From assembly GCA_020796225.1 (NCBI GenBank), contig CM036755.1:18296317-18360316 (forward strand): DNA of 64,000 nt. Direction: 5' to 3'. The notes under the pieces are model-generated. The model was not told where the DNA came from. It ran no database searches and saw only the letters and a list, made by a program, of their open reading frames with translations. The position numbers were made by a program, and so were the translations under genes. Positions within the stretch are counted from its first letter, which is position 1. Each line of letters starts with the position of its first letter. Source of the DNA: Arion vulgaris (lineage: Eukaryota; Mollusca; Gastropoda; Stylommatophora; Arionidae). Shown here piece after piece: positions 1 to 53,754 of the stretch.

Positions 1-547
1 ACCCTAGTTGTCGGCTGTGTGTTGAAAACCCTAGTTGTCGGCTGTGTTGAAACCTAGTTGTCTTGTTGAAAACCCTAGTTGTCGGCTGTGTGTTGAAAAC
101 CCTAGTTGTCGGCTGTGTGTTGAAAACCTAGTTGTACGTGTGTGTTGAAAACCCTAGTTTGTAACGGCTGTGTGTTGAAAACCCTAGTTGTCGGCTTGTT
201 GTTGAAAACCCTAGTTGTCGGCTGTGTGTTGAAAACCCTAGTTGTCGGCTGTGTGTTGAAAACCATAGTTGTCGGCTGTGTGTTGAAAACCCTAGTTGTC
301 GGCTGTGTGTTGAAAACCCTAGTTGTCGGCTGTGTGTTGAACACCCTAGTTGTCGGCTGTGTGTTGAAAACCCTAGTTGTCGGCTGTGTGTTGAAAACCC
401 TAGTTGTCGGCTGTGTGTTGAAAGTTGTCGGCTGTGTGTTGAAAGTTGTCGGCTGTGTGTTGAAAGTGTCGGCTGTGTGTTGAAAGTTGTCGGCTGTGTG
501 TTGAAAACCCTAGTTGTCGGCTGTGTGTTGAAAGTGTCGGCTGTGTG
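1..547. repeat. 28-bp minisatellite M1
   Basis: About 20 copies of a unit built around GTTGTCGGCTGTGTGTTGAA followed by AACCCTAG. The first and last copies are degenerate, with 10-14 bp deletions in the rightmost units. It is cut by the left window edge and runs directly into SINE-A copy 1. Short reading frames inside it are repeat artefacts. Confidence 0.95.
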
Positions 548-789
548 TTGCCGGGGCTAGCAAGGGAAGCAAAGAATAGTAACACTGTGACCTACAAGAC
601 ATGCCGTAAGAGGCGACTGAGCTAGGGGCCTAGGGAAGCTACCCTAGTAAATAAAAGTGTACAGAAATCAGATGTGCTGGCCTACTTGTAGGCGCATAAC
701 TGGCACAATGTACAATCACTATTAGGCTCAGATCACATACAAATAACAAAGAGTGGTTAACATGTGGTCGATATGGAGTGTTCGAAGAA
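544..789 (+). mobile_element. SINE-A copy 1
   Basis: About 245-bp dispersed element. It opens with a GTGTTGCCGGGG-like 5' end, has the core GCCGTAAGAGGCGACT and a GGCGCATAACTGGCACAA block, and ends in GTTCGAAGAA. At least ten further copies or fragments lie in this window, with a (GAA)n tail in the better ones. The family resemblance to molluscan SINE cores is from memory. Confidence 0.8.
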
Positions 790-1065
790 TAACCCTATTA
801 GAGTCTTGTATAGAGTCCGAAGACTGATGTTAAACTACTCTGCTCACTTCTCTTAATTATGACGATATCAATATTTTCATCTTCAGGTAGGACAGTCTGA
901 AGACTGGGGATAACGCTTTCTGATTTAATCTTTCCACTCTTACCTTGCCGACTCTCTTCAGGTCAGCATAGTCTGAATCCTGCATGACAGAAATTGTCAT
1001 CGGACATTCATATCATCTGATAATGTGAATTTAAACTTCCAATATTTTGCTCTGTAGATATTTTT
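790..1065. other. unassigned spacer
   Basis: AT-rich sequence between SINE-A and minisatellite M2. I see no open frame, splice pattern or recognisable repeat in it. Confidence 0.5.
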
Positions 1066-1495
1066 ACTCCTCTTATAACCAAATTAGGATAGATAACATT
1101 TTTGTACTCTTCTAACAACCAAATTAGGATAGATAACATTTTTTTTACTCTTCTAACAACCAAATTAGGATAGATAACATTTTTTTTACTCTTCTAACAA
1201 CCAAATTAGGATAGATAACATTTTTTTTACTCTTCTAACAACCAAATTAGGATAGATAACATTTTTTTTACTCTTCTAACAACCAAATTAGGATAGATAA
1301 CATTTTTTTTACTCTTCTAACAACCAAATTAGGATAGATAACATTTTTGTACTCTTCTAACAACCAAATTAGGATAGATAACATTTTTTTTACTCTTCTA
1401 ACAACCAAATTAGGATAGATAACATTTTTGTACTCTTCTATCAACCAAATTAGGATAGATAACATTTTTGTTACTCTTCTAACAACCAAATTGGG
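1066..1495. repeat. ~41-bp minisatellite M2
   Basis: About ten copies of a unit containing AACCAAATTAGGATAGATAA followed by CATTTTT and ACTCTTCT. Copies differ mainly in the length of the T run and in a TTG/TTT variant. A - strand reading frame here (1268-1489) is a repeat artefact. Confidence 0.95.
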
Positions 1496-2039
1496 ATGAA
1501 AAATATCTTTTCATTCATTTCAGAAGATAATCCCAGTTATTTTTAATGAAACACAGTTTTCTCCATTTTATGGGCTATCTCTTGCTAATTATATGTCGAT
1601 TTTTATAAACAATGCACATATGGCTCTTCTGCTTCCTACTTCCCTCAACAAGGAGCACTGGTAGCATCCTACTAGTCTTGAGAAAAAATGGATGTAGCTG
1701 TCTGGATGTGTGCCTATGTTGTTGTTGGTTTCTCCTGATGCACTTTCATTAGTAAACCACCTTTATCTTAATCATTTCTTAGACAAATGTTCATGGCCTG
1801 CTTTTAACTGAACCTGGCAAGTTCTTGGAAGTTTATTGTAATGAACGGAGAGCTGTCTCATCGTTATTTTGTCAACTCTCCTTATACCATTATCTGTCAC
1901 GTCCATTCAAGGTCATCTCCAAGTTTATTGTATCAAAGGCATTGTTGTGCCAGTTATTTTGTCCACAGACAATTCTCTTTATATGATATCCTTCAAGATC
2001 TGCAGAGCATTGTTCAACACAATCTTTCTCCCAACATTA
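1496..2039. other. unassigned sequence
   Basis: Mixed AT-rich sequence. Around 1869-1990 it has two diverged copies of a motif (TCTCCTTATACCATTATCTG and TCTCTTTATATGATATCC), probably old repeat debris. No supported gene. Confidence 0.4.
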
Positions 2040-2700
2040 TGCTATCAGTGCAAAACCTGGACTCTTGACATCAAACGATAGAAGAAAACTAGTCGCAACA
2101 GAGAGTGTCTATGCAGAATGCTGGGAGTATCAAGAAGAGACCTTTAAGAAAGGAAGACATCAGGAAAAAAGAGGGTACAACATTAGAACTGAACTTCATT
2201 AACTCTTTCCACGCCCATTTATTTCCTCAATTTTAAGCAGTTAATTCAAGGGAAGTAAAAAAAAAAATTACGATCCCAACTACTTATCAATAAATAAACA
2301 TATATATATATTATTATATACTAAATTGAAGTAAACTGGACAACCTAACAGAATAACAAGGTTAAAAAGTACTATAAGTAAAACAGAAGAAGTAAAACTA
2401 GAAAGACTTCTTATAAGGAAGCAACTCTATGGCGCAGTGTGCGGCTTAAAGCGTGCAACGGACTTCCGCCATGGCGCAGTGTGCGGCTTAAAGCGTGGAA
2501 AGAGTTAAGAAACATAAGCAAATTACCAACAAACAGTTCGTCTACTCAAAGAGCAAAATGCTACTACGATAATGTGGATACAAAGTAAAATGTTGTCCCA
2601 GCAAAAGGTGGACATCAGAAATAACAGGAGGTGAAAAACACTATTTATGAAGCGCACACAAAAGCCCATTCTAATAATCTTTTCTTATCATGATCTTGTG
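2030..2700 (+). mobile_element. LINE 3' fragment, family L2, split by a MITE
   Basis: Homologous to the L2 copies at 11530 and 55260: it shares the ACTAGTCGCAACAGAG, CAGAATGCTGGGAGTATC and AACTTCAT blocks, then after the insertion AAGCAAATTACC and the GGTGGACATCAGAAATAACA end. It encodes remnants of the C-terminal tail typical of non-LTR reverse transcriptases. It is broken by many stops. Confidence 0.7.
2203..2504. mobile_element. TTAA-flanked MITE (piggyBac-type)
   Basis: A 302-bp element with 12-bp perfect terminal inverted repeats, CTCTTTCCACGC at the left and GCGTGGAAAGAG at the right. It is bounded by TTAA at 2199-2202 and 2505-2508. A 27-bp internal direct duplication (2429-2455 and 2471-2497, starting ATGGCGCAGTGTGCGGC) lies near the right end. 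It interrupts an L2 LINE fragment and encodes nothing. TTAA duplication is characteristic of piggyBac; the terminal bases are not the commonest piggyBac ones, so the superfamily is inferred. Confidence 0.65.
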
Positions 2701-3420
2701 AGACAAAACACACAGGATTAGAGAAAAACGAAACTTAATATTGCTATTTGAATTTGTACAGCAAACCTCACATTAAAAATATGATATTTAGTTAACAGGG
2801 TAAGTTCTTTTTCTTCTTTGCATTCATTCCTATCAGGCCTGTTTACTGCTCTTTGTGATTTGCGCAAAGAGTGTGAATAATCACTGAATACATTGCTCCG
2901 ATTCATAGTTAGTTACTAGTAATTTACTAGTTAGTACTATATAGTATACTATAGTCCGTTCAACTTGTTATGCCCACAGATAAAAATTTGTATCTTTGTA
3001 ACCATTTGATTAAATAACTTGAAAACTTGCATGTGAACTACACATGTTCCCACGCCACAAAATATTTTTGCCATTCGAACAGTCATACTGTCTAAAAGTT
3101 TCCTTCTTTGTGCTCTATATATTTAACGCATCCATTGGCATGGTTAGAGAAAACTAATGTTTACAGACATTTAATACATTAATGACAAAATTAGCAACAT
3201 TTAGAACGAAATCCGTGGTATTTTGAACAATTCTTGCATATTCCGCGCACCAAATCAACTCGGCTTGAACATGGTAATTAAATGACGTCATAAGTGCGAC
3301 ATGGAGATTTAGTTAAAGGCGTATACCGAAATTAGTGTGAGGCTATTGGGTCATATTGATGACTTCTCAAAACAAACATTGATATAACATTTCTAATGAA
3401 TTTGAAGTTACAATGCAAAA
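2701..3420. other. unassigned AT-rich sequence
   Basis: No supported gene or repeat. Part of the region between the GPT exon and the left edge, and presumably intronic for GPT. Confidence 0.4.
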
Positions 3421-4750
3421 GTGTCATTAATACTATCGCATTTCCGCAAAGAGGCACATCTCATCTCTCTTTCTCTGGATCGTTCTTTTTCTACCATTTT
3501 TATCATTCTTATTGTGATATATAAACAGCCTTTGCCAAGAATGTGTTTTACGTCACAATCTTCGGTACCATTTGAAGCTCTTGTGAATGTCCTGGCGGCG
3601 TGTCCGATTTCAACCAGCGTTTACTTGGTTCGCTCTCCGTCAGCCTTTGACTGTCCCCAGCCAAACTACAAGGCAGCAGGCTGCTATTTTCTTTTAAGGT
3701 AGCGATCCTTAGACGACCTACCCTCTCGGGCTGTTGAACGTCATCTGCCCAGATTGCGGTCTTTTGCGGACTACTTGGTTTTCCTTCCGTCCAGTTTTGT
3801 CTACGGTTTGTTCCACTAGCTTTTGATTGTCCCCAATCTGACTACAAGGCAGAAGTAGTTCGCTGCGGCGGAAAGCGCACTGGATTCAAGCCTCTGCTGA
3901 GCTTTCCAGTTTTCTGCACCTTTGTTGTCGCTCACCACTACGCCTGACACGCTCCCTCACTATCAGCGCCATGCACATCTATCCACCGGAGGGCCCACCC
4001 GTGCAACATCAGCATGTGTGCTCGCTCCGTCCTGGTGCTTGCCCCAACATTTCCATCAGTTCTCACCATGCTCACATTTACCAGCCTCTAGACTGTCCGG
4101 ACACTGGGCTCAACTAGGGCCCCCACCTCAGGGCTCCGAGTTTCACCCTATGTGGACCCACATGAAACTCATCTTGGGCCCAAATTTTGCTCCACGAGGC
4201 CCAGGTCTCTTCTCTGGATGCACCCTCATCCCTTTATGGTTATCCGTTCAGCTTTTCCTATTGGCCGGAAGAGACATGCATTAATAGTCACTCTGATATT
4301 CCTCTCGTCTGTGTTGCAGGCGGATCTCATCCAACGTGACTACATCTGCATCCCTGCCCACGTCAGATTAGCTCTCCCTCGATCCCTACCCACATAGCCA
4401 GACAAGAACCAATGTCTGTTACCAGGGTCACCAACTTGAGGTGGGGTAGGATCTTGATTAATGCCAGCTCACTAATCCTGGCACGGTGTTGTCCCAATGC
4501 GCCTTTGACCCCAGGCACATATGGGTCATCTGTACCACAGTATACAAGAACCAGAGTAAAGAACTATTTTATTGTAGTGATACCCCCTACCACATATGTT
4601 AACACACGCACATTGTACCGAAGAAGTATCGATTTGAAGAGAACGTCTCAAAGTAGCTCATCCATTGCCAATCCCAAGCCTGGACGGGAAAGGGTGATGG
4701 CAATATGATATGGCAACTAACTTTAACTGTAATGTAAATTATTTTTTTAA
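3421..4750. other. GC-richer unexplained block
   Basis: Base composition is visibly richer in C and G than its surroundings. A diverged tandem duplication shares ACTGTCCCCAGCCAAACTAC (about 3648) and ATTGTCCCCAATCTGACTAC (about 3826). Several overlapping frames of 80-120 codons are open (for example 3922-4284 and 4412-4708), but none resembles a family I know. It could be a degraded LTR element or an old repeat. Confidence 0.35.
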
Positions 4751-5220
4751 AACCCAATAATACAACTAAATCTACATTTCTTGTTTATTTCATTACACCA
4801 TTGCAAGTATCAACATTGGCCCCCATGTACGAGCTCGGATGATACACCTTTCAATGAGACTTGACATCAAATGTCATATTGGTGCTTTATTGTAAAAACT
4901 AAAATTCTGTATCAGACTCGCCAAATATGTCGCCATAAATCGTTGTAACCGTTATATTACAAAATCCAGGTTTCCTATAGCAATTTCTTCCATCAGACAT
5001 TTGCATCGGTATAATTCTAAGATTGGGTGCAAAGTTTCGCTACTGTGGAATAGATGGTTTTGCTACAATTCGCACTGGACTATAGACATAGGTCGTAGCG
5101 TAGGCTTTCTTTCTGTTGGTACGACTGGAGTATTCGAATAATATCGGTCTACGTAAATGATTTAATTCTCAGCCTTTCTATCAATTCTATGTTTAAATGC
5201 CTGTTCCTATTGCACCATAC
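4751..5220. other. first GPT intron, proximal part
   Basis: AT-rich sequence just downstream (on the - strand) of the GPT exon donor. I found no second GPT exon here or anywhere to the left, so this intron appears to exceed 5.2 kb. Confidence 0.5.
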
Positions 5221-5415
5221 CTCTTTGAGCTCTTTCTCAATTTCGCCAGCTCTAGCAACAATAGGACCTCTAACCGCATACTCAATGGCCTTAACATGAG
5301 GGTTCATGCTGTCAATTGTCAACACTTTCCATCTACGCGAAGTCTTTTCCACAATTTTGGATTTGCAGAGATAACTTGTAGGTATCCTTAATGACTTCTC
5401 CATTGAGCGCATCAT
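5221..5415 (-). CDS. GPT2: alanine aminotransferase, first coding exon (partial gene)
   Basis: Encodes 65 residues from the ATG at 5415. The first 30 ([10 protein letters not shown]...) are rich in Arg, Lys and Ser and acidic-poor, as in a mitochondrial presequence. The next part contains [17 protein letters not shown] and [10 protein letters not shown], matching the conserved N-terminal segment of alanine aminotransferase, a PLP enzyme that interconverts alanine plus 2-oxoglutarate and pyruvate plus glutamate. A donor GT (reverse complement of AC at 5219-5220) follows in phase 0, at the boundary expected before the conserved Gly-Lys-Lys-Pro segment. The catalytic lysine and PLP site lie in later exons outside the window. 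It is divergent from TRAPPC8. The choice of GPT2 rather than GPT is by similarity only. Confidence 0.88.
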
Positions 5416-5775
5416 TTTTGCAATTTAAACCGAAAGCAATTGTTAAAAATAAAAAGCACAAGAAGGTTTAACTTGTTACAACGATGACTACACTACACGA
5501 TCAGTCCGCCATGAAAGTCACAACAATAGTTGTTGTTCCTTCTTTCAACACTAGGGTCAACTTACATCACAAGGTCAGGGGTTATCACCTCTGACCTTTT
5601 TGGTTTTATTTGTTTCTTTTTTTGAAAATATTCCGGAAGTAGATGAGTCGATTAAATATGGCGACTAATATTTAATAATATTCAACAGAAACTGAGAAAC
5701 CATGAAGATTCGAGGAGTATATTTAAAGATCCTTTTACACAACTGATAGACGCGTCTGTATACATCGATACAACG
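5416..5775. promoter_or_regulatory. bidirectional promoter between GPT and TRAPPC8
   Basis: Only 360 bp separate the two divergent start codons, so both 5' UTRs and the core promoter must lie here unless there are upstream non-coding exons. I see no TATA box placed convincingly for either gene. Two YY1-like cores in opposite orientation are visible: CCGCCATGA near 5507 and ATATGGCGACT near 5656. An 8-bp palindrome-like TTGTTGTTCC stretch is probably incidental. The promoter role is inferred from gene arrangement. Confidence 0.6.
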
Positions 5776-48469
<42,694 letters not shown>

Positions 48470-48685
48470 TATTTGACCTAGTTTGAGAGCATTTACAGCA
48501 AAATTTGTGACCTAGTTTGAGAGCATATACAGCAAAATTTGTGACCTAGTTTGAGAGCATTTACAGCAAAATTTGTGACCTAGTTTTTAGAATACCAACA
48601 GTAATATATGTAACCTAGTTTGAGAGTAGCAACAGTAAAATATCTGACCTAGTTTAAGAACATCAACAGTAAAATGGGTGACCTA
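48470..48685. repeat. TRAPPC8 3'-flank tandem repeat M16 (left part)
   Basis: About six copies of TGACCTAGTTTGAGAGCA plus TTTACAGCAAAATTTG (33-34 bp), presumably in the 3' UTR. It continues at 50,906-50,970 beyond the transposon. Confidence 0.9.
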
Positions 48686-49099
48686 TAGTTCGTTTCAAAA
48701 TGTTCGGTCAACGATTGACCTCAAATATCTCCATATTCATTGCATGGATAAGCGTGATTTTTGCATGTGGAGTTGTATTTCCGATGTCCCAACGATTTTC
48801 TAAAATTCAATGTTGCAGGTAGTGTACTTTTCTTGCAACTGCGAATTCCTTTGATCTTTTCAAACCTAGTAATTATTTGGTGGTGGAAGAAAATAATTTA
48901 CCGTAAATTTAAAAAATCACATATTTTCAGCAAGGGCATATATACAATTCGAATTTTGGAGGGTGAGATAACTCATATTATATAAATCATATAAAGTGTT
49001 TACTCACTTATTCTGAGTCCGATGAGTCTAACATATTGATGACTATTCTTGACTGCACTGACGACAGCCCATCTTTGTCCCAGTAGTCATTTTCCTCCT

Positions 49100-49185
49100 T
49101 TAAGACATGGTATTCGCATTTACACCAATACGTTGTCTTCGCATTTACACCAATACGTTGTCTTCGCATTTACACCAATAATCTC
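49100..49185. repeat. 24-bp triplication at the transposase 3' end
   Basis: Three copies of TTCGCATTTACACCAATACG plus TTGTC. They lie across the last transposase codons, so the C-terminal K-C-E repeats and the stop may be altered. Confidence 0.85.
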
Positions 49186-50327
49186 TGTCTATCTTCGACA
49201 GGGCGGCATATGTTAGTTCTTTCATATTGCTTAGCTTGAAAGTTTTATTTTCAGCTGCTACCAGTCCTTTAACTTTGACCCAAATGAGTTCAATTGGGTT
49301 TAAGTGTGAATGATAAGGTGGTAGTCTCAAACACACATGACCATGCTGTTGAATCAACTTGTCTGTTTGGAATACCCTGGTCTTCTGTGAGGTTTTAACA
49401 ATAGATAGTAATTCAGGCTTCAAAAACCCCTCGTTAAATGGAATGTTCTCCTTTCTGAGCCAAAGTTTTATAGCATCTTTTGTACTCGAAGATGTTGGGA
49501 TTTTGTCTTCTTCTGACACAGTGTTGTGGTATGATGCGTTGTCCATTATCACACAGGATGGTCTGTCTAGGGACGGAAGAAGAGTATGTTCAATCCAATC
49601 TCTAAATATGTTACCGTTCATCTCGGTATGATAGTCCCTGTTGTCTGTATAATTGGAAGTGAAAATAAGTTCAGCATCTTTAACCAGCCCATTTTGTCTG
49701 CTGCCTGAATGTGCCATTATCAGACGTTGTCCTTTTCCACTAGGTACATATCGTTTAATTGTTCCATCGGATAACTGCCACTCCTTTTCATTAGTGTGGT
49801 GATCCAGGTTTCATCCACATACACAATATCGTAACCTTGATTACGCATTTCCCGCACTTCACGTAAATATTTACTTCTCAGACGTACTAAATGCGGCTTC
49901 TGCAGACGACATTTCTCCCATTAGCGTACTTCCTAAAAGTAAAGCCAATGCTTCTAACAGTTCTCCATAACGTTGATTTTGATACATCAATGTCATTGTG
50001 TATTCTTAACCTAATCTTCAGCTTTCTTAGTGTCACAGTTTCTTTGGAATCGAACATTCTGCAAATTTCTCTTCTAATCACATCCCTGTTAAAATTGTCT
50101 ACTGCTTTCTTTCTGCCTTGAGTCAATGTATTGACTGTACTGACAGCTCCATTAACATTGAGTAATTTATGTAGATATCTTTTACTTAAACCCAAAGCAT
50201 ACATAGTTCTCTGTTCAGGATTTGATATACTCCGATACAGTTTTCCACGATTAGATTCTCTGATAAAATATTTATACATTTTCACAGCCACTGTATGCAG
50301 TGTAAGAAACTTGATTTTCATACCCAT
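49145..50327 (-). pseudogene. Sailor-like DDE transposase, two frameshifts
   Basis: About 395 codons from the ATG at 50,327. The first part (to about 49,910) is a DNA-binding region with likely helix-turn-helix motifs (GLSKRYLHKLL; STLWRTVRSIGFTFRK). A middle part, one frame over, reads KPHLVRLRSKYLREVREM and IVYVDETW (first catalytic Asp). The last part has MDNASYHN (second Asp) and PPYHSHLNPIELIW (Glu). I count 83 residues between the second Asp and the Glu, close to the DD82E spacing described for Sailor elements. The frame breaks at about 49,912-49,914 and 49,800 each need one base, as in the host exons, so the protein could be intact in the real genome. It catalyses cut-and-paste transposition into TA. 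Confidence 0.88.
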
Positions 50328-50905
50328 TGTATAACAAATCTAGAATACTAAATGTTTTGTAATACACCTATGCTCTGAAAACACAAACGGTAAATTGTAA
50401 CTAAACACACGGGAAGGATCATTATACATTTTTTAAAGTGCGATAAAGCGATTAAAATCGGGAAAACCACGTGAAAACGTGCAAGTCGCGAACTTGCAGC
50501 ATCTCACAAATATGAAGTGAAATATCTCATTATATGTTCTGGAGATGGTCACTTAAAATCGGGCATATCCCAAGGAGAGCCATCAACCACAGTAAACATG
50601 TAGTGATTTCACACCATATCTCAGTAGTTGCCATTGTTGACGTGGCCTCGCCTTGTTAAAATCACGAAACAATTTGCAAGCAAACTGTCAGTGATTGACG
50701 CGTTAATAACGAGTCATACCTAGCCGAACCATTTTATATACTTTACATAAAGAAAATTTTAAACCATACGTTTGTTATTGAGTAAAAAATATCAACCTCA
50801 GGACATTACGATCATTAGATCATATGCAAAGTTACAACAATTATGGTCAAGCGGTTACAGAGATATTAAATTTTCCCCGCGGAAAATCATTTTGAAAGCA
50901 CTATA

Positions 50906-50972
50906 GTTGAAGAGTCAGCAGTAAAATGTGTGACCTAGTTTGAGAGCATTAATAGCAAAATCACCTATGAAC
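50906..50972. repeat. TRAPPC8 3'-flank tandem repeat M16 (right part)
   Basis: GTTGAAGAGTCAGCAGTAAA, then GTGTGACCTAGTTTGAGAGC, continuing the array interrupted at 48,685. Confidence 0.9.
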
Positions 50973-51330
50973 ATGACCGGAGAGCAATGAAGATATTCCA
51001 AACTGAAACACAGACGTTATGTCACATTTTTAGAAAGCATTGCTTTATGAATATATATATATGTGTTCAGTCACTGAATAGTATTTGTCAGTTTGTTATG
51101 TGTCACGTCACATTTGTTCACGGAGATAATGATCAGTTATATTACCATGAAACAATCATTTTTACAAAAACATTAGATCTGACATGGGGTCAACCATATT
51201 GACCTATTTATTAAGAAATGTGATTTTTTTTTTCTGCCAGTTATTCTTGGAAGTGTTTCATGTATCATTTCATCATCTTTTTATACGTTATTTGTATGTT
51301 ACCTGCGTATATTATACATAAGTGAACCTT
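50973..51330. other. TRAPPC8 downstream flank
   Basis: AT-rich; no strong AATAAA placed to define the TRAPPC8 end with confidence. Nothing else recognised. Confidence 0.4.
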
Positions 51331-51770
51331 TTTATACGATGTGGTATATAGGGTAATACAGTGTTAATTCTCTGTCTCGCATCGGAGTTTGTGTGTGTAA
51401 GCAGGGATCCTTTGTGGAAATATATATATAACCTTACCAGGCAGGGGGTCAACCAATGGATAGAGCTGACATTTTGAATGCCCTCATAAAGTGTGGCCGC
51501 AAAGATGATTTTCATTTAAAACAATCCACGTCAATTGCAAGAGCTGGGATTGAAGATTGGAGTAACAAGAAAAGAACGGCATAACAGGTATATGAGTAGG
51601 CTCATCAATCAACATCGAACTGGTATGTTTAGTCGCTGGATGCTGTTGGAGATAGTGCGAAGGAGATCGGAGTATCTATGGACATGTCTGGAGTGCAATG
51701 AAGATATTCCAATCTGAAACATGATGTGTGATGTCATTTACTTCACAGAACAGCAACATAGGACATCTTT
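51325..51770 (+). mobile_element. LINE/SINE debris, L6-type
   Basis: A SINE-G-like scrap (GATGTGGTATATAGGGTAAT) is followed by L6-like sequence (TGGATAGAGCTGACATTTTG, CATCAATCAACATCGAACTG, GACATGTCTGGAGTGCAATG). A close relative is at 62,525-62,770. Confidence 0.6.
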
Positions 51771-51774
51771 TGTG

Positions 51775-51850
51775 GAAGTCTTATGTATCAAGCGGGACAT
51801 GTCTTATGTATCAAGCGGGACATGTCTTATGTATCAAGCGGGACACGAAG
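51775..51850. repeat. 24-bp triplication
   Basis: Three copies of TCTTATGTATCAAGCGGGAC plus ATG. Confidence 0.9.
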
Positions 51851-52124
51851 AAGATATAGACAGAATGTTATGAGAATAAATCTAGCAAAAACAGCTGTCA
51901 CACAAGGGAATATGGGGGGGAGAAAGAAAGGAGAAAAATAACAACATGAAAATGAATGATAGAGGAACTATCTGCGGTATCTCTGATGTGAAGTACTGCA
52001 CCGAAGATTACAAGCGACAGAAGAGCATGAATTCCCTTAGTGAAACCACATGTCCACCGCCAGGCATACAAATAATTAATTTACCCGCTAGATACAGGTA
52101 CCATCAGCATTTTTTTTTTTTTTT

Positions 52125-52300
52125 ATCCAGAAGCACTTGAACTTTCAGCTCTTCGGCTCGGTGCTATGGACATCGTAACCCTTCAGTTCGGTGCCACACA
52201 CACCATAAGTCTGGAGAACCGGTGGCTTTTCTGCCAGCCCATGGACTTGAACCGCATTCACAGGGTCACCCGTCGTCAACGCACTGCGAACACGTTGGGC
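52125..52300 (-). mobile_element. SINE-F copy 2 (reverse)
   Basis: AAGCACTTGAACTTTCAGCT, TTCGGCTCGGTGCTATGGAC, and GGCTTTTCTGCCAGCCCATG: the reverse of 35,755-35,910. B-box reversed in GGACTTGAACCGC. Confidence 0.7.
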
Positions 52301-52404
52301 AGGCGGGTGTACCATCAGCATGCATACCCCTTATCATCAACTGATAGATGCTGGTGCACCTACTAGTTTGTATAACACAAGAGGTCTCTCATGCCAAATG
52401 TACA

Positions 52405-52778
52405 ATCTGGATATTTTTCCAGAGATCCCTGTTCTCAGTGTAGGTGAGATCGAGTTCCTAGTCCTATCTGAGACAAACAATAAAACATAGATCCTGCGTT
52501 CAATTTAAAGACATAAAAGAACCCTTGGCAGTTCAAAAATCGAAAAGAGCAGGCAGGAAAGCCGCTGCCCTGGCAAAATTCATTAGAAAAGATTTAAAAT
52601 AAAAAGTCAGGCAAATACTATCTTTACCATCTTCAAAATTACATCAGCAACCCTCGCTAGTGCTCCAGAGTTCATACACTGCAACTGATATCCTTCCTGT
52701 GTAAGATAGAGATCAGAGCACACATGGTTACTCACCAAAGTGTAATGATGATGGTCCTATCAATCAATAACACAAGAA
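52405..52778 (+). mobile_element. SINE-E copy 5 (5'-truncated)
   Basis: From TTTTTCCAGAGATCCCTGTT through AGGCAGGAAAGCCGCTGCCC to GTGTAATGATGATGGTCC and TATCAATCAAT. Confidence 0.8.
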
Positions 52779-53269
52779 CTTGTATAACTGAGAATCGTCG
52801 TACTGTTAAGGCGCAGAGAAAACGAGCTGCGCAGAAAGACAGAACGCCCACATATCCAATCTTGATCATGTATGCCATGACATGTGGTAGGGGATTGTGT
52901 TTCTACAGTGACATCCGCACACAGCAGTGAGGTGCAGCTACACACATCTGAGACTGTCATCATCATGACTATGGACGCTTATTTCTGCCCAGAATGCAGT
53001 GCGGGCAGTTTTTTTAAAATTAACTATTGATGTGTTTTCCCACTAAAAAATAATCATTTATTTTTCTAGTATGTTGATGTTTCTAAAATTGTCATTTGAA
53101 AACTTCACTTTTTATGAACACATTTTGCGATAATTGAGCCAAAATGATGTCGAGTTCGCCCAAATATACAGTTAAAAATTATAGTTAAAGAGCAATGAAT
53201 GCACGAAGGAAGGGAAAGTGTGGGGCAGACTCAAAACCTTTTCCTTAGGATAAAACAGAAAGCCCTGCT

Positions 53270-53415
53270 CTACACGTTATGGTACCATACACATGTAGGG
53301 GCCTTAGAACCCGGGTGCAGTGTACAGTCATTCATGTCAAAGATCAATTATATATCACAATAAGAATTATCAAATTGTCGCAAAGAATGAACGCAAGAAG
53401 AAGAATGTCGAGTCA
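53270..53415 (+). mobile_element. SINE-B 3' remnant
   Basis: TGTAGGGGCCTTAGAACCCG, ATGTCAAAGATCAATTATAT, and GAATGAACGCAAGAAGAAGA: a diverged 3' half of SINE-B. Confidence 0.6.
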
Positions 53416-53754
53416 TTTAGAAATCACGTTACACTATTTAATTTTGTTCTCCATCAAGAAGCAAAATGATGATCTTTACATCTCAAGTCAAAGAACACAC
53501 CTGTATGGTAAGAGACACTTATAATAACGAAAGCAGGCTTTCATGCTAAAATCAATGAGAAGCACCATACCAGGTGTCCTGACTACATCTGAATTCATAG
53601 CGGGCGAACACAAGATGAGATGATCAGTTCTCTGAGACCTCTAAATGTAACTTAAGTTGAATCAAGGTCTTTGCTAATGGAAAACAAAGTGTTGTCAGCA
53701 GAAGTGTTGACCAAAAGAAAAAGTATTGTTTGTAACTTGCCAAATCAAATTTAT

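Larger units (their letters stand above)
48686..50903 (-). mobile_element. Tc1/mariner-superfamily transposon (Sailor-like)
   Basis: 2,218 bp, flanked by TA at 48,684-48,685 and 50,904-50,905. The termini are inverted repeats: TAGTTCGTTTCAAAATG at the left and TAGTGCTTTCAAAATG read inward from the right. It carries one transposase gene on the - strand. Removing it rejoins the M16 repeat exactly (GACCTA|GTT). AT-rich non-coding arms are 450-580 bp long. Confidence 0.93.

Noticed and set aside
1..547. Telomere-like AACCCTAG in every unit
   Set aside because: The unit is 28 bp and the motif is only a part of it; no (TTAGGG)n run exists, and a SINE follows directly.
5149..5220. GPT coding continuing past the proposed donor
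   Set aside because: After AAAGAG the sequence GTATGG is a donor, and the residues beyond ([10 protein letters not shown]...) leave the alanine aminotransferase pattern.
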